From Microcoleus sp. CAN_BIN18 (GTDB taxonomy: Bacteria; Cyanobacteriota; Cyanobacteriia; Cyanobacteriales; Microcoleaceae), in assembly GCA_026786085.1 (NCBI GenBank), contig JAJAYT010000446.1, forward strand, positions 1 to 36,578: a stretch of DNA of 36,578 nucleotides, given 5' to 3'. This document shows positions 1 to 9,616 of the stretch, in pieces. The first letter of the stretch is position 1. Every line of letters begins with the position of its first letter. The position numbers and the translations under genes are program-made. The notes under the pieces are model-generated. The model ran no database searches and was not told the origin of the DNA. It saw only the letters and a list, made by a program, of their open reading frames with translations.

Positions 1-189
1 CGATCGAATATCCAGCCGTTTCGGGTTTGCCATCCATGCCATATCCGCCTGATAACCCTTGTCCAGCCAAGCCTGCAATCTTTGTGCATCTACCTGCGTT
101 TCTTCCTGTGCTGAGGCGATCCCGACTTTGTGAAATCCCAACTCTAGGGCTTTTTGCTTAATGAGATCGCTATTAATTGATATTTTCAT
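1..189 (-). CDS. queG: Epoxyqueuosine reductase QueG, N-terminal part (runs off window start)
   Basis: Reverse-strand translation from ATG at 189: MKISINSDLIKQKALELGFHKVGIASAQEETQVDAQRLQAWLDKGYQADMAWMDGKPETAGYSI; LGFHKVGIA...RLQAWL..GY.ADMAWM is QueG-like. Confidence 0.8.
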   Translation of the reverse strand, partial: MKISINSDLIKQKALELGFHKVGIASAQEETQVDAQRLQAWLDKGYQADMAWMANPKRLDIRS

Positions 190-399
190 AAGTAAGGAAC
201 CGTATCACAAAATGCGTAATAAGTCTATTAATATTTAGACTGATTTTGTCCAAACATTCATAATACTTTCAGAATCTTTATATTTATAAATTTGAACTCT
301 AATTTGTCAAAAACGTTACATAATTTTAATTAAGGGAGAATTCGATTCGCCATTTGCAAGTACGCAAGTAAAACCGACAGCGAATCCCACAAGATAAAC

Positions 400-1365
400 A
401 TGGCAGTTAGTATTCAATCAGCTCAATCTATTTTCTCCAGCACCGAGATTGCTAGCGCTGTTCCGGGTACCACCGAAGCATTCTACAAACTCAGCGTCGA
501 AGACCAACTCGCACTGCTCTGGTATGCGTATACCGAAATGGGCATTTCCATCACCGCCGCCGCCCCGGGAGTAGCCAGCATGGCGCTTGTCGAAGGCGTA
601 CTCAACGACATCAAGCAGATGTCGCCACAGGCTCAAAGCAAAACGATGTTTGACCTAGCTAGCAACGCCGACACCGCAATCGGCCGGATTTACACATCCT
701 TGCGCGTCAACACCAAACTCGGTTTTTGGTACGAGTTGGGACAGTTGATGAAACAGGGCGCTGTTGCTCCAATCCCTGCTGGCTATCAAATGTCTCCCGA
801 AGCCACCACAGTTCTTGAAACCATCAAGAAATTAGATCCAGGCCAGCAAATTACTGTACTGCGCAACACCGTAGTTCACATGGGCTACGATCCAGATTTC
901 AGCAAAGAGTACGACAAACGCTCGGCGGCCCCCCGCAGCACTCCCACCGCTGTAGAAGAGCGGGTGAAAACCAAGATTGAGGGTATCAGCGAGCAGACAG
1001 TGCTCAGCTACATCGACTACATGAACGCCTTCGACTTCACCCCAGCCGTCGGTTTATTTGCCGAAGAAGGTGCTCTGCAACCGCCTTTCCAAAAGCCGAT
1101 CGTCGGTCGCGAAGCTATCCTCAACTATATGCGGGAAGAGTGCATCGGACTGAAAATGATGCCTAAGCAAGGTGTATCCGAACCCGCAGAAGACGGCTAC
1201 CGCCAAGTTAAAGTCACCGGTACTGTCGAAACTCCTTGGTTCGGCGCGAATGTGGGTATGAACATTTCGTGGCGGTTTATGCTCGATCCTCAAGGTCAAA
1301 TTTTCTTTGTGGCGATCGACTTGTTGGCATCTCCTAAAGAATTGCTCAACCTGATGCGCAAATAG
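400..1365 (+). CDS. ocp: Orange carotenoid protein (OCP), full-length two-domain
   Basis: 321 aa; N-terminal carotenoid-binding helical domain (EDQLALLWYAYTEMG, KLGFWYELGQLM) plus NTF2-like C-terminal domain (GALQPPFQKPIVG, TPWFGANVGMNISWRF, FFVAIDLLASPKELLN). Confidence 0.97.
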   Translation: MAVSIQSAQSIFSSTEIASAVPGTTEAFYKLSVEDQLALLWYAYTEMGISITAAAPGVASMALVEGVLNDIKQMSPQAQSKTMFDLASNADTAIGRIYTSLRVNTKLGFWYELGQLMKQGAVAPIPAGYQMSPEATTVLETIKKLDPGQQITVLRNTVVHMGYDPDFSKEYDKRSAAPRSTPTAVEERVKTKIEGISEQTVLSYIDYMNAFDFTPAVGLFAEEGALQPPFQKPIVGREAILNYMREECIGLKMMPKQGVSEPAEDGYRQVKVTGTVETPWFGANVGMNISWRFMLDPQGQIFFVAIDLLASPKELLNLMRK

Positions 1366-1401
1366 AATATTCTTGTTTGCTCAGTCAAACAGACTCTACA
1401 G

Positions 1402-1431
1402 AAACCCAGATGCCAGCAGGTGTCTGGGTTT
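1402..1431 (+). terminator. Hairpin between OCP and its CTD homolog
   Basis: AAACCCAGA (1402-1410) / TCTGGGTTT (1423-1431), perfect 9-bp stem, no U-tract. Confidence 0.4.
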
Positions 1432-1587
1432 GATGTTGGTAGACTACTCTGAAAGCGGCGATCGGCACTCTCCATTTTCTCCTTTTTTCAGAGAATTTCT
1501 CCCCAGCCCTACTTATATCTTTTGAGGGATTTGCTGCGACAAAGAGAATGATTACATTAGACTAATTCATCTAAAATCATTTCTTTT

Positions 1588-2022
1588 ATGACCGCCACAA
1601 CTAGACCTATTTTAACTCGCTCTATAAATATTGCCGGCATCACAAAGCCAGCGGTACTGCGATATTTTGAAACTTTAAACGCTGGCGATTTTGCCGCGAC
1701 TGCTAATTTGTTTGCTGAGGACGGAGTTCTGCACGCACCGTTTGAAGAGCCAATTATCGGTAAAAGCTCGATCGGCACTTATCTAAAAACAGAAGCGCGA
1801 GGAATGCAGCTTGAACCCCAGCAAGGTATCAGCCAAGTTTTAGAAGATGGCTTAGTTGAAGTTCAGGTCAGCGGGCGGGTGCAAACTTCCGCATTTGGTA
1901 TTAATGTCGCATGGCTGTTCCTGCTGAATTCTCACGAAGAAATCCTTTCTGTCACAGTCAAGCTGTTAGCTTCTCCCCAAGAATTGCTAAATCTGCGGCC
2001 GGATCATAAATTTGATGTTTAA
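1588..2022 (+). CDS. OCP C-terminal domain homolog (CTDH), stand-alone NTF2-like carotenoid carrier
   Basis: 144 aa aligning to OCP CTD only: VLRYFETLNAGDFAATANLFAEDGVLHAPFEEPIIGK...VTVKLLASPQELLNLR. Confidence 0.9.
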   Translation: MTATTRPILTRSINIAGITKPAVLRYFETLNAGDFAATANLFAEDGVLHAPFEEPIIGKSSIGTYLKTEARGMQLEPQQGISQVLEDGLVEVQVSGRVQTSAFGINVAWLFLLNSHEEILSVTVKLLASPQELLNLRPDHKFDV

Positions 2023-2097
2023 TAAGTTGTTTCACATTTAAATTGAATATTGGGGTTTCACCTGTCGATCGCGCGTCATAGCTCGATCGATATTTGA

Positions 2098-2264
2098 GCG
2101 CCACTGAGGCAGAAACCTGGTTTTTAGCCAAATCTCCGGTGAAGCGCCGCCAACTCTCGAAAAACCAGGTTTCTGAGGTGTTTTGGCGCCACTGAGGCAG
2201 AAACCTGGTTTTTAGCCAAATCTCCGGTGAAGCGTCGCGAACTCTCGAAAAACCAGGTTTCTGC
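2098..2264. repeat. Two direct copies (period 88 bp) of a palindromic unit GCAGAAACCTGGTTTTT...AAAAACCAGGTTTCTG
   Basis: Near-identical copies at about 2098-2175 and 2186-2264; each can fold as a long hairpin. Confidence 0.9.
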
Positions 2265-2371
2265 GGCAGACAAAATTGTCAAAATAGCTAGAACGCCGTC
2301 CTAATTATTTTGGTCATCTTGTGTATTCCCGATCGCTAATGACTAATGACCGACGACTGAGATCGCGTGCC

Positions 2372-2475
2372 GTCGATTACCATAACAAAAACGGTTTGTA
2401 GTGCGGACTTTAGTGCGCAACAAATTAGCGGGCTAAAGTGCGCACTACGAACTTTGTTTATTACAGTTAATCGAC
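2372..2475. repeat. MITE-like palindromic element with about 45-bp terminal inverted repeats (GTCGATTA...)
   Basis: Left GTCGATTACCATAACAAAAACGGTTTGTAGTGCGGACTTTAGTGCGC versus reverse complement of right end GTCGATTAACTGTAATAAACAAAGTTCGTAGTGCGCACTTTAGCCCGC. Confidence 0.8.
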
Positions 2476-2499
2476 AATCGGACACGATATAACGGCCAA

Positions 2500-2922
2500 T
2501 TAAGATTTTTCCGGCAAACTCGCTTCCAACTTCAGACAGTTGCGACCGTCTAGTTGCAAACTGTAGTCCACCCGATCCATAAGTCTGCTCATAATCAGCC
2601 AGCCGTAGCCGCTTTCCTGTTTAGCTTCCGGCCTCGGAGGACTGTAAGTATCCATTTCGTAACCTTTACCGTAATCCCAAATTTCTAAACCAATATCCCG
2701 ATTTTTTAAATTCAAGCGAATTAGCACCGGCAAATGGGGTTGATCTTTGTGAGCATGGCGGATCACGTTAGAATAGGCTTCTGCTAACACCAAGCGCAAA
2801 CGATTCGACTGACGAGGCCAATCGACGTGCTCTCCTAGCTCTACTTCCAAACTGCTTAGCAACCAATTTTCAACAATTGTTAAAAACCGCAAGTCACTTG
2901 GCACATGAAGCTCAGTATTCAT
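2500..2922 (-). CDS. RsbW-like anti-sigma/serine kinase, HATPase_c_2 ATP-binding protein
   Basis: 140 aa: LRLVLAEAYSNVIRHAHKDQ (N-box), LEIWDYGKGYE (G1), ESGYGWLIMSRLMDRVDY. Confidence 0.85.
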   Translation of the reverse strand: MNTELHVPSDLRFLTIVENWLLSSLEVELGEHVDWPRQSNRLRLVLAEAYSNVIRHAHKDQPHLPVLIRLNLKNRDIGLEIWDYGKGYEMDTYSPPRPEAKQESGYGWLIMSRLMDRVDYSLQLDGRNCLKLEASLPEKS

Positions 2923-3429
2923 AAAAAAATCCCGTAAGTTTTAAAACCCTGTGTCTTCAGAGCAGATATGAAACACAACTGACCGGATTGATTCGGCCTC
3001 AATATTTGTCGTTACTTGGGGGATACCAGCCTTTTTTTGTTGAAAAATAAGGCATCTGTAATTCAGTAGAAGGTCTCCGCTCGTGAGTATATTTGAAAAC
3101 TTTAGTTATGGGTGTAAAGCCCATTAACAACAGATGATTATACTGAGACTACGATCGACTAAGTATAAAAAATCTTTGTTTCAATCCCCGGCTTTTAAGC
3201 GCTGGTTATTTCTGACGAATCCCTTGTACCTTAAACTGTTTACAGGTGTTTTATCCCCCAGGAAAGCGATCCCTGGAAACTAGCTACCCGATCGCGAGCT
3301 AGATTTTTTCATGTTAACGGTAACGTAGTCCTTTGCGGGACTTTGTGAGCCGTCAACAAGCAGGGCTTGAGTTTTTTCTCTCTGTCTCCTGTCTCACCCC
3401 CGACTATCCGTCTGGAGTTGCTGACAGAT

Positions 3430-5103
3430 TCAGAGAACCTCCAGAGAGAGTATGGTTTGGTCATCTTCCTGAACAGGATTATCGGCTCGGATGTAAGCCA
3501 ACAAATTGTCCAAGTTGATGGAACCAGGCTCCTCAATCAAGAGTTGCCAAAGCCCCTCTTGTTGTAGCATAGAACGGGTTGGTTCGCCCCCTGCGATCGC
3601 TTGACTTGTCACAGTAGCTTCAGTAATCCCGTCACTCGTCAGCAGAAATACATCTCCTGACTTTAATTCGATCGCACCCGCTTTGCCCCTCCAAACTGGC
3701 AGTATCCCCAAGGGAATGCCACGATCTTTCAGGAAATTCGGCTCTGCTGGCGTTTTACCGCTAGCGGATTGAGCCTTCACCTCCGAGTGAGACCAAACGA
3801 TCGGGTAAATGTGACCCGCATTAGCAAAAGCCAAGTGTCCCGTTGACGGAGTATAACGAGCTACAACCATTGTAATAAAATGGTTGTTGCCGATCAGGTC
3901 GTCAGACATAGTGCTATTCATATTCTGCATAACTCGATCGGGCTCAGGAGAAACTTCTTGAGAAAGTTCTCGCCGCATCACCGAAATCGCGCTAGCCATA
4001 AATAGAGCAGCCGGAACACCCTTACCCGAAACATCACCCACCGCGATCCAAATATCCCCTTGAGAGTGGACGTAGACCTCAAAAAAGTCGCCGCCAACTG
4101 CCCGCGCCGGATAGCAGCAAGCTTGCACCCTGACAGTTTCAAAATCCGGCCAATTTTGGCGCAACAAGTTTGTTTGGATTTGGCGTGCCACCTCCAACTC
4201 GTTTTGCATCTGCTCGGCTAAATCCAGAGTGCGCTGGTAGAGCTTAGCTTGAGACAGGGCGAGAGCAGCTTGAGCTGCTACACCTTCTATTAACTCTATA
4301 TCTTCTCCCGACCAAGGGTTAGTACCACCTTGCTGACACAGGGCTAGTACCGCCAGCAAGTCTTGCTGATAAGTCAGGGGCACAGCAATCTCAACCGAGT
4401 TACCGTCACCCCCACTGTTGGCGTTGACTTGAGTTTGGCGGCTAGCTACGGCTGCAACCAGCAAATTTTCATCAAAAGAAAAGCTGCTGGGTTCGGCAGT
4501 TTGGGCTTGGTAGGGGAAGGTACTCGGCAATAGTCGATCGCCATCTACCGGCCGCAGCATACAATAGTCGGCCTCAAAAGTTTGACCTACGGTTTGAACA
4601 ATAGTTTGTACCATACTAGAGTAATCTAGCGACCCGCGAATCACGCTCATCACCTCATTAAACAGAGATTCTTTGCGTAAAGCGCGGCGCAGTGCAACAC
4701 TGCGCTGCTTGTAGTATTTGTAAGTATCTGACGCTTGATTGATAACTAATTTCAGTTCTTCAGGATTCCACGGTTTGGTGATGTACTTGAAAACTTGACC
4801 GGAGTTAATAGCCTCGACCAAATCTTCAACATCTGTGTATCCCGTCAGCAGAATCCGAATCGTATCAGGAAAGCGCTCGACTGTTTTCCCCAAAAACTCG
4901 GTGCCATTCATTTCTGGCATCCGCTGGTCAGATATAATCACTGCCATCTCGCCTTGTTCGTCTAGAACTTCCAGGGCGCTGAGAGCGCTATCTGCTTTGT
5001 AAACCTGAAAGTCGCGTCGAAACGTCCGGTACAGCAAATCCAAGTTGTCGGGTTCGTCATCGACTACCATTAGTTTCAGTTTGCTTCCATCTCCCCGACT
5101 CAT
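3430..5103 (-). CDS. Response regulator - GAF - PP2C (SpoIIE/RsbU) phosphatase
   Basis: 557 aa: receiver (LMVVDDEPDN...ISDQRMPEMNG...LLTGYTD), GAF-like middle, PP2C motifs (GGDFFEVY...AVGDVSGKGVPAALFMA...FANAGHIYP...LLTSDGITEA). Confidence 0.93.
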   Translation of the reverse strand: MSRGDGSKLKLMVVDDEPDNLDLLYRTFRRDFQVYKADSALSALEVLDEQGEMAVIISDQRMPEMNGTEFLGKTVERFPDTIRILLTGYTDVEDLVEAINSGQVFKYITKPWNPEELKLVINQASDTYKYYKQRSVALRRALRKESLFNEVMSVIRGSLDYSSMVQTIVQTVGQTFEADYCMLRPVDGDRLLPSTFPYQAQTAEPSSFSFDENLLVAAVASRQTQVNANSGGDGNSVEIAVPLTYQQDLLAVLALCQQGGTNPWSGEDIELIEGVAAQAALALSQAKLYQRTLDLAEQMQNELEVARQIQTNLLRQNWPDFETVRVQACCYPARAVGGDFFEVYVHSQGDIWIAVGDVSGKGVPAALFMASAISVMRRELSQEVSPEPDRVMQNMNSTMSDDLIGNNHFITMVVARYTPSTGHLAFANAGHIYPIVWSHSEVKAQSASGKTPAEPNFLKDRGIPLGILPVWRGKAGAIELKSGDVFLLTSDGITEATVTSQAIAGGEPTRSMLQQEGLWQLLIEEPGSINLDNLLAYIRADNPVQEDDQTILSLEVL

Positions 5104-5440
5104 GCTATTCCCTTCCCAGGCTAATTAATCAGGTCTAAAACTAAATTGTCAATTACCCTCTTCTGATTCAGCGGAGCCAAATCTGCGTGAGGGCTTCGGG
5201 TTTGATAGGTCAGTGCCATGTTAGTGATACCACAAGGAAGTTCGGAACTTGCATCCGGGATCGGTCTTACCAGAAAGAATTGGTTTAAAGCCGGAACCCT
5301 TGTAGGGAGAAATTAAAATCAGACTATTCATTACTCCAATCCTCTTCCTTCCAGGTAGAGGTCGCACTCAACTGTCAACTGTCAACTGAACAGACCTCGC
5401 CTTGATTGAGAACTCGTGATTTACTTTCCTCACTGCCGAA

Positions 5441-6373
5441 TCAAGTTAATTTTTCTGCCAGTCTGAGCTTAGCAGAACGGGAGCGGGGATTTCTAGCTAC
5501 TTCTTCGGATTGTGGCACGATCGGCTTTTTTGTCAGTACCTGCAAACACTCTGTTGCTCTCAATTGGTGCTTAACTGGCCTATCTTCCAGGCTGTGAAAA
5601 GTAATAATTCCAATTCTCCCACCGGGTTTTAACCACTTTGGCGCTTCCTTGAGAAAAGTGTCTAAAGAAGCGAGTTCGGAGTTGACGGCTATTCTCAAAG
5701 CTTGGAAAGTGCGGGTAGCTGGATGGATTCTGCCGTTGCGCTGCTTGGGTGGGAAGGTGCTAGCGATCGCCCCTGCCAGTTCTGTAGTAGTTTCAAAAGG
5801 ACGTTGTGCGACAATCCGCCTCGCGATGCGCCGCGACAGTCGCTCCTCGCCGTACTTGTAAATAATATCCGCTAGTTTAACTTCGTCCCAGTGATTGATA
5901 ATCTCTTCTGCGGTCAAAGATTGATCCTGGTTCATACGCATATCTAACTTAGCAGGGTGGCGAAAACTAAAGCCTCGTTCCGGTGTATCGAACTGAGCAG
6001 AGCTAACGCCCAAGTCTGCTATAATACCATCAAATTCGGCATCAGGAGACTGATATTCAGCAAAATTGCCATGCCAAAACTCAACGGGCGAGTTGGCAAA
6101 TCGGGCTTGGCAAAAACGGATAGCTTGTTCATCGCGATCGATCGCCACCACAGTCACATCAGCCGCCGCCGCTAAAATCAAACTCGTGTGTCCGCCACCC
6201 CCAAGCGTCGCATCCAAATAGCGTCCCCCCGGACGCACCGCTAAACCAGCAATTAATTCACTGGCCAAAACAGAAACGTGATAAGCCTCAATACTCACAT
6301 CTGATGCAGGAGTCTCCTTCTCAGACGGCTCGATATCCTTCATAATTGATAAGAGCGAAACAAAAATCAACAA
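5441..6373 (-). CDS. rsmH: 16S rRNA (cytosine1402-N4)-methyltransferase RsmH; start may be the internal Met at 6343
   Basis: [37 protein letters not shown]...[17 protein letters not shown]...[16 protein letters not shown]...[13 protein letters not shown]. Confidence 0.96.
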   Translation of the reverse strand: MLIFVSLLSIMKDIEPSEKETPASDVSIEAYHVSVLASELIAGLAVRPGGRYLDATLGGGGHTSLILAAAADVTVVAIDRDEQAIRFCQARFANSPVEFWHGNFAEYQSPDAEFDGIIADLGVSSAQFDTPERGFSFRHPAKLDMRMNQDQSLTAEEIINHWDEVKLADIIYKYGEERLSRRIARRIVAQRPFETTTELAGAIASTFPPKQRNGRIHPATRTFQALRIAVNSELASLDTFLKEAPKWLKPGGRIGIITFHSLEDRPVKHQLRATECLQVLTKKPIVPQSEEVARNPRSRSAKLRLAEKLT

Positions 6374-6408
6374 TACACTGACTAATTACCAATCATTAAC
6401 TATCAATT

Positions 6409-7593
6409 ATGTCAAGAATTGAGACAAGAACCGAACCAATGGTGCTCAACATGGGGCCGCACCACCCATCCATGCACGGGGTACTGCGGTTAATCGTGAC
6501 CTTGGACGGCGAAGATGTAGTAGACTGTGAGCCTGTTTTGGGCTATCTACACCGTGGGATGGAGAAAATTGCCGAAAACCGCACCAACGTGATGTACGTC
6601 CCCTACGTCAGCCGCTGGGACTACGCTGCGGGGATGTTTAACGAAGCGGTGACAGTCAATGCGCCGGAAAAGTTAGCGAATATTGCTGTCCCCAAACGGG
6701 CTAGTTATATTCGGGTAATCATGCTGGAGTTGAATCGAATTGCGAACCACTTGATGTGGTTAGGGCCGTTTTTGGCCGACGTGGGCGCGCAAACTCCATT
6801 TTTCTACACTATGCGCGATCGCGAACCAATTCTCGATTTGTGGGAAGCAGCCACCGGCTACCGCATGGTGAATAACAACTATTTCCGCATCGGCGGAGTA
6901 GCAGCAGATTTACCCTACGGCTGGGTAGATAAGTGCGAAGATTTCTGCGATTACTTCCTGCCAAAAATTGACGAATACGAACGTTTAATTACCAACAATC
7001 CGATTTTCCGCCGCCGGATTGAAGGACTGGGTACGATTTCTCGCGCCGAAGCGATTAACTGGGGACTATCCGGCCCAATGTTGCGCGGTTCGGGCGTCAG
7101 TTGGGATTTGCGGAAAGTTGACCATTACGAATGTTATGACGACTTCGAGTGGGATGTTTGTACCGAAGCTGCGGGCGATTGTTTGGCGCGGTACTTAGTG
7201 CGGATTCGCGAGATGCGCGAGTCGGTGAAGATTCTGTATCAAGCCTTGAAAGGACTCCCCGGCGGCCCTTACGAGAATTTGGAAGCGAAGCGCTTAGAAG
7301 GCGGGCCAAAATCTGAATGGAATAGTTTTGACTATCAGTTTATTGGCAAAAAAGTTGCACCGACTTTTAAGATTCCCAAGGGCGAACATTACGTGCGCGT
7401 TGAAAGCGGTAAGGGTGAGTTGGGAATCTATATTGTCGGCGATGACAATGTGTTTCCTTGGCGCTGGAAGATTCGGGCTGCGGATTTCAATAATTTGCAG
7501 ATTTTACCCCACATCGTGCGCGGTGTAAAGATTGCGGACTTGGTGGCGATCCTGGGTAGTATCGATATTATCATGGGTTCGGTCGATCGATAG
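6409..7593 (+). CDS. ndhH: NAD(P)H-quinone oxidoreductase subunit H
   Basis: 394 aa: [23 protein letters not shown]...[15 protein letters not shown]...[16 protein letters not shown]...[17 protein letters not shown]. Confidence 0.98.
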   Translation: MSRIETRTEPMVLNMGPHHPSMHGVLRLIVTLDGEDVVDCEPVLGYLHRGMEKIAENRTNVMYVPYVSRWDYAAGMFNEAVTVNAPEKLANIAVPKRASYIRVIMLELNRIANHLMWLGPFLADVGAQTPFFYTMRDREPILDLWEAATGYRMVNNNYFRIGGVAADLPYGWVDKCEDFCDYFLPKIDEYERLITNNPIFRRRIEGLGTISRAEAINWGLSGPMLRGSGVSWDLRKVDHYECYDDFEWDVCTEAAGDCLARYLVRIREMRESVKILYQALKGLPGGPYENLEAKRLEGGPKSEWNSFDYQFIGKKVAPTFKIPKGEHYVRVESGKGELGIYIVGDDNVFPWRWKIRAADFNNLQILPHIVRGVKIADLVAILGSIDIIMGSVDR

Positions 7594-7816
7594 AAGCAAA
7601 AGGGCGATCGTATTTTTTGGCTATTTGCTAAGGAGTGCGATCGCTGCTTGTTTGCAGGTGCGATCGGCTACTATAAAAATCAACTTCTATAGCAACAATC
7701 TTAAATTGCTGAACATCAATATTTCTCTCTTCTCTCTTCCTCTGTGTCCTCTGCGCCCTCTGCGGTAAAAAAAATCTTTATTTCATAAATAAAATAACAT
7801 CAACTTTAATTTAATT

Positions 7817-9031
7817 ATGACAGTCCAGCAATCAAATATCAATGACAGTAACCCAGAGCTCTGCGCTTTAATCAGCGAAAGAATTGCCGCAAGTCCGCAG
7901 CAGCGCATAACCTTTGCGGAATATATGGATTTAGCACTATATCACCCGCAGTATGGTTATTATAATGGCGATCGCCCGAACATCGGCAAACAAGGCGATT
8001 TTATCACATCCCCTCATTGGAGTGCTGATTTTGCCGAGGTTTTGGGCGAGCAATTTGTGGAAATGTGGCAAATTCTCGGTAAACCTGATACTTTTGCGAT
8101 CGTAGAAATGGGTGCGGGGCGGGGAACATTTGCCGCGAATGTGCTGCAATACCTGCAACGAAAATATCCCGACTTATTTAAAATTTTAGAATACATTATT
8201 GTTGAAATTTCGCCTGTTTTGCTTGCACAACAGCAGCAAAGCTTAGCCGAATTCAAAACAGTAAAGTGGTGCAATTGGGATGAAATAGCTAATAACTCTA
8301 TCGTCGGTTGTTTTTTTTCTAACGAATTAGTCGATGCTTTGCCAGTGCATCAATTTATCATCGAAAAAGGGCAAATTTGCGAGATTTACGTTACCACAGC
8401 CGAAGAACAAAACCAAGAATCTGGGAGCAAGTTTATTGAAGTAGCGGGAGAACTTTCAAATCCTAAGATTGCCGAATATTTTGATTTAGTCGGAATAGAT
8501 TTGTCAGCGACTGTCTATGCGGATGGTTATCGCAGCGAAGTCAATTTAGCAGCTTTAGATTGGATTAAAACAGTTGCCGAAAAATTGCAGCGCGGTTATT
8601 TGTTAACAATTGATTACGGCCATCCGGCGCACCGCTATTACAATCCGAGACGCACAGATGGCACGCTGCAATGTTATTACCGCCACCGATATCACAGCAA
8701 TCCTTATATTAATATCGGGCGGCAGGATTTAACTGCCCATGCTGATTTTACGGCGCTGGAAAAACAAGGGGAATTGTGTGGTTTGGAGGTAATGGGTTTT
8801 ACTCAGCAGGCTTTGTTTTTAATGATGTTGGGTGTGGGCGATAGAATTGCTTCTCTGTCTGCAAATAATGCAGAAGTATTGGATTTGACAACGTTTTTGC
8901 GCCGCAGGGAAGCGTTGCACCAATTGATTGATCCGATGGGTTTGGGAGGATTTGGGGTTTTGGTGCAGTGTAAGGGGTTGAAGGAGGATGAGAAAGGGGA
9001 AAAAGTCAAAGGTTTGAGAGTACCTGATTGA
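7817..9031 (+). CDS. SAM-dependent methyltransferase, MidA/NDUFAF7 family (COG1565)
   Basis: 404 aa: MDLALYHPQYGYYNGDRPNIGKQGDFITSPHWSADFAEVLGEQ...VEMGAGRGTFAANVL...FSNELVDALPVHQF...LTIDYGHPAHRYYNPRR. Confidence 0.93.
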   Translation: MTVQQSNINDSNPELCALISERIAASPQQRITFAEYMDLALYHPQYGYYNGDRPNIGKQGDFITSPHWSADFAEVLGEQFVEMWQILGKPDTFAIVEMGAGRGTFAANVLQYLQRKYPDLFKILEYIIVEISPVLLAQQQQSLAEFKTVKWCNWDEIANNSIVGCFFSNELVDALPVHQFIIEKGQICEIYVTTAEEQNQESGSKFIEVAGELSNPKIAEYFDLVGIDLSATVYADGYRSEVNLAALDWIKTVAEKLQRGYLLTIDYGHPAHRYYNPRRTDGTLQCYYRHRYHSNPYINIGRQDLTAHADFTALEKQGELCGLEVMGFTQQALFLMMLGVGDRIASLSANNAEVLDLTTFLRRREALHQLIDPMGLGGFGVLVQCKGLKEDEKGEKVKGLRVPD

Positions 9032-9038
9032 TTATTAA

Positions 9039-9614
9039 CTAATTAAGCTGTTTTTTAACCGCACGAGCGATTAAAGGTGCTTTCTTTTCTAATCCTTCTA
9101 AATTAAGTTCATTTTCTAGATACATTCGATACCACTCCTGACGTTGTTCTATCACCCATTCACTATTCTGAAGCTGTAACTTTTTGAGGGTAAATTATGC
9201 TCGATCGCGCTCGCGGGAAGGAACCTCATCAGTCAAAACCAACTGACAAGAAGGTAGGATAATCTCAAACCAATTATCCTCAACTTCAAACGGGTCAAAA
9301 ATTTGTCCATCGCAAATTCCTGTGCAGCTATTCACCCGTTGCAAAGCATAGCGATAGTTTTTCCATTCATAAATCAAATGGCGGTTTTCTGGTTTACTTT
9401 TACTCAAATAATGATCGACAGTACCCATCCGACTCGGTATGTGCATCACCGAATATCCACAAAGATTCTGGAAATATTTAGCTAATTGAGGTTTGAAGCT
9501 AGACCAAAAATCTTTGGCTTCTTTACCAGGATTTTTAACTAACCAATTATTGCCTGCTTTTCGCACCTGTTTCTCAAAATCCGTTGGTTCCGGTGGCGGA
9601 GTAAATCGCATCAT
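9039..9614 (-). pseudogene. PtuB/TIGR02646-like HNH-type nuclease, interrupted by an in-frame TAA at 9195-9197 (ORF 9195-9614 plus same-frame extension to 9039)
   Basis: MMRFTPPPEPTDFEKQVRKAG...YSVMHIPSRMGTVDHYLSKSKPENRHLIYEWKNYRYALQRVNSCTG...DPFEVEDNWF; after the TAA the same frame reads FTLKKLQLQNSEWVIEQRQEWYRMYLENELNLEGLEKKAPLIARAVKKQLN*. Confidence 0.7.
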
Positions 9615-9616
9615 TT

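Noticed and set aside
418-636. Short antisense or overlapping ORFs in the track (e.g. 418-636, 1054-1299, 5649-5861, 7097-7309, 21228-21629, 33317-33556)
   Set aside because: They lie inside strongly supported genes in other frames and show no recognisable motifs.
2098-2264. 88-bp-period repeat as a CRISPR or transposon pair
   Set aside because: Only two copies, whole unit repeated without unique spacers, and no transposase nearby.
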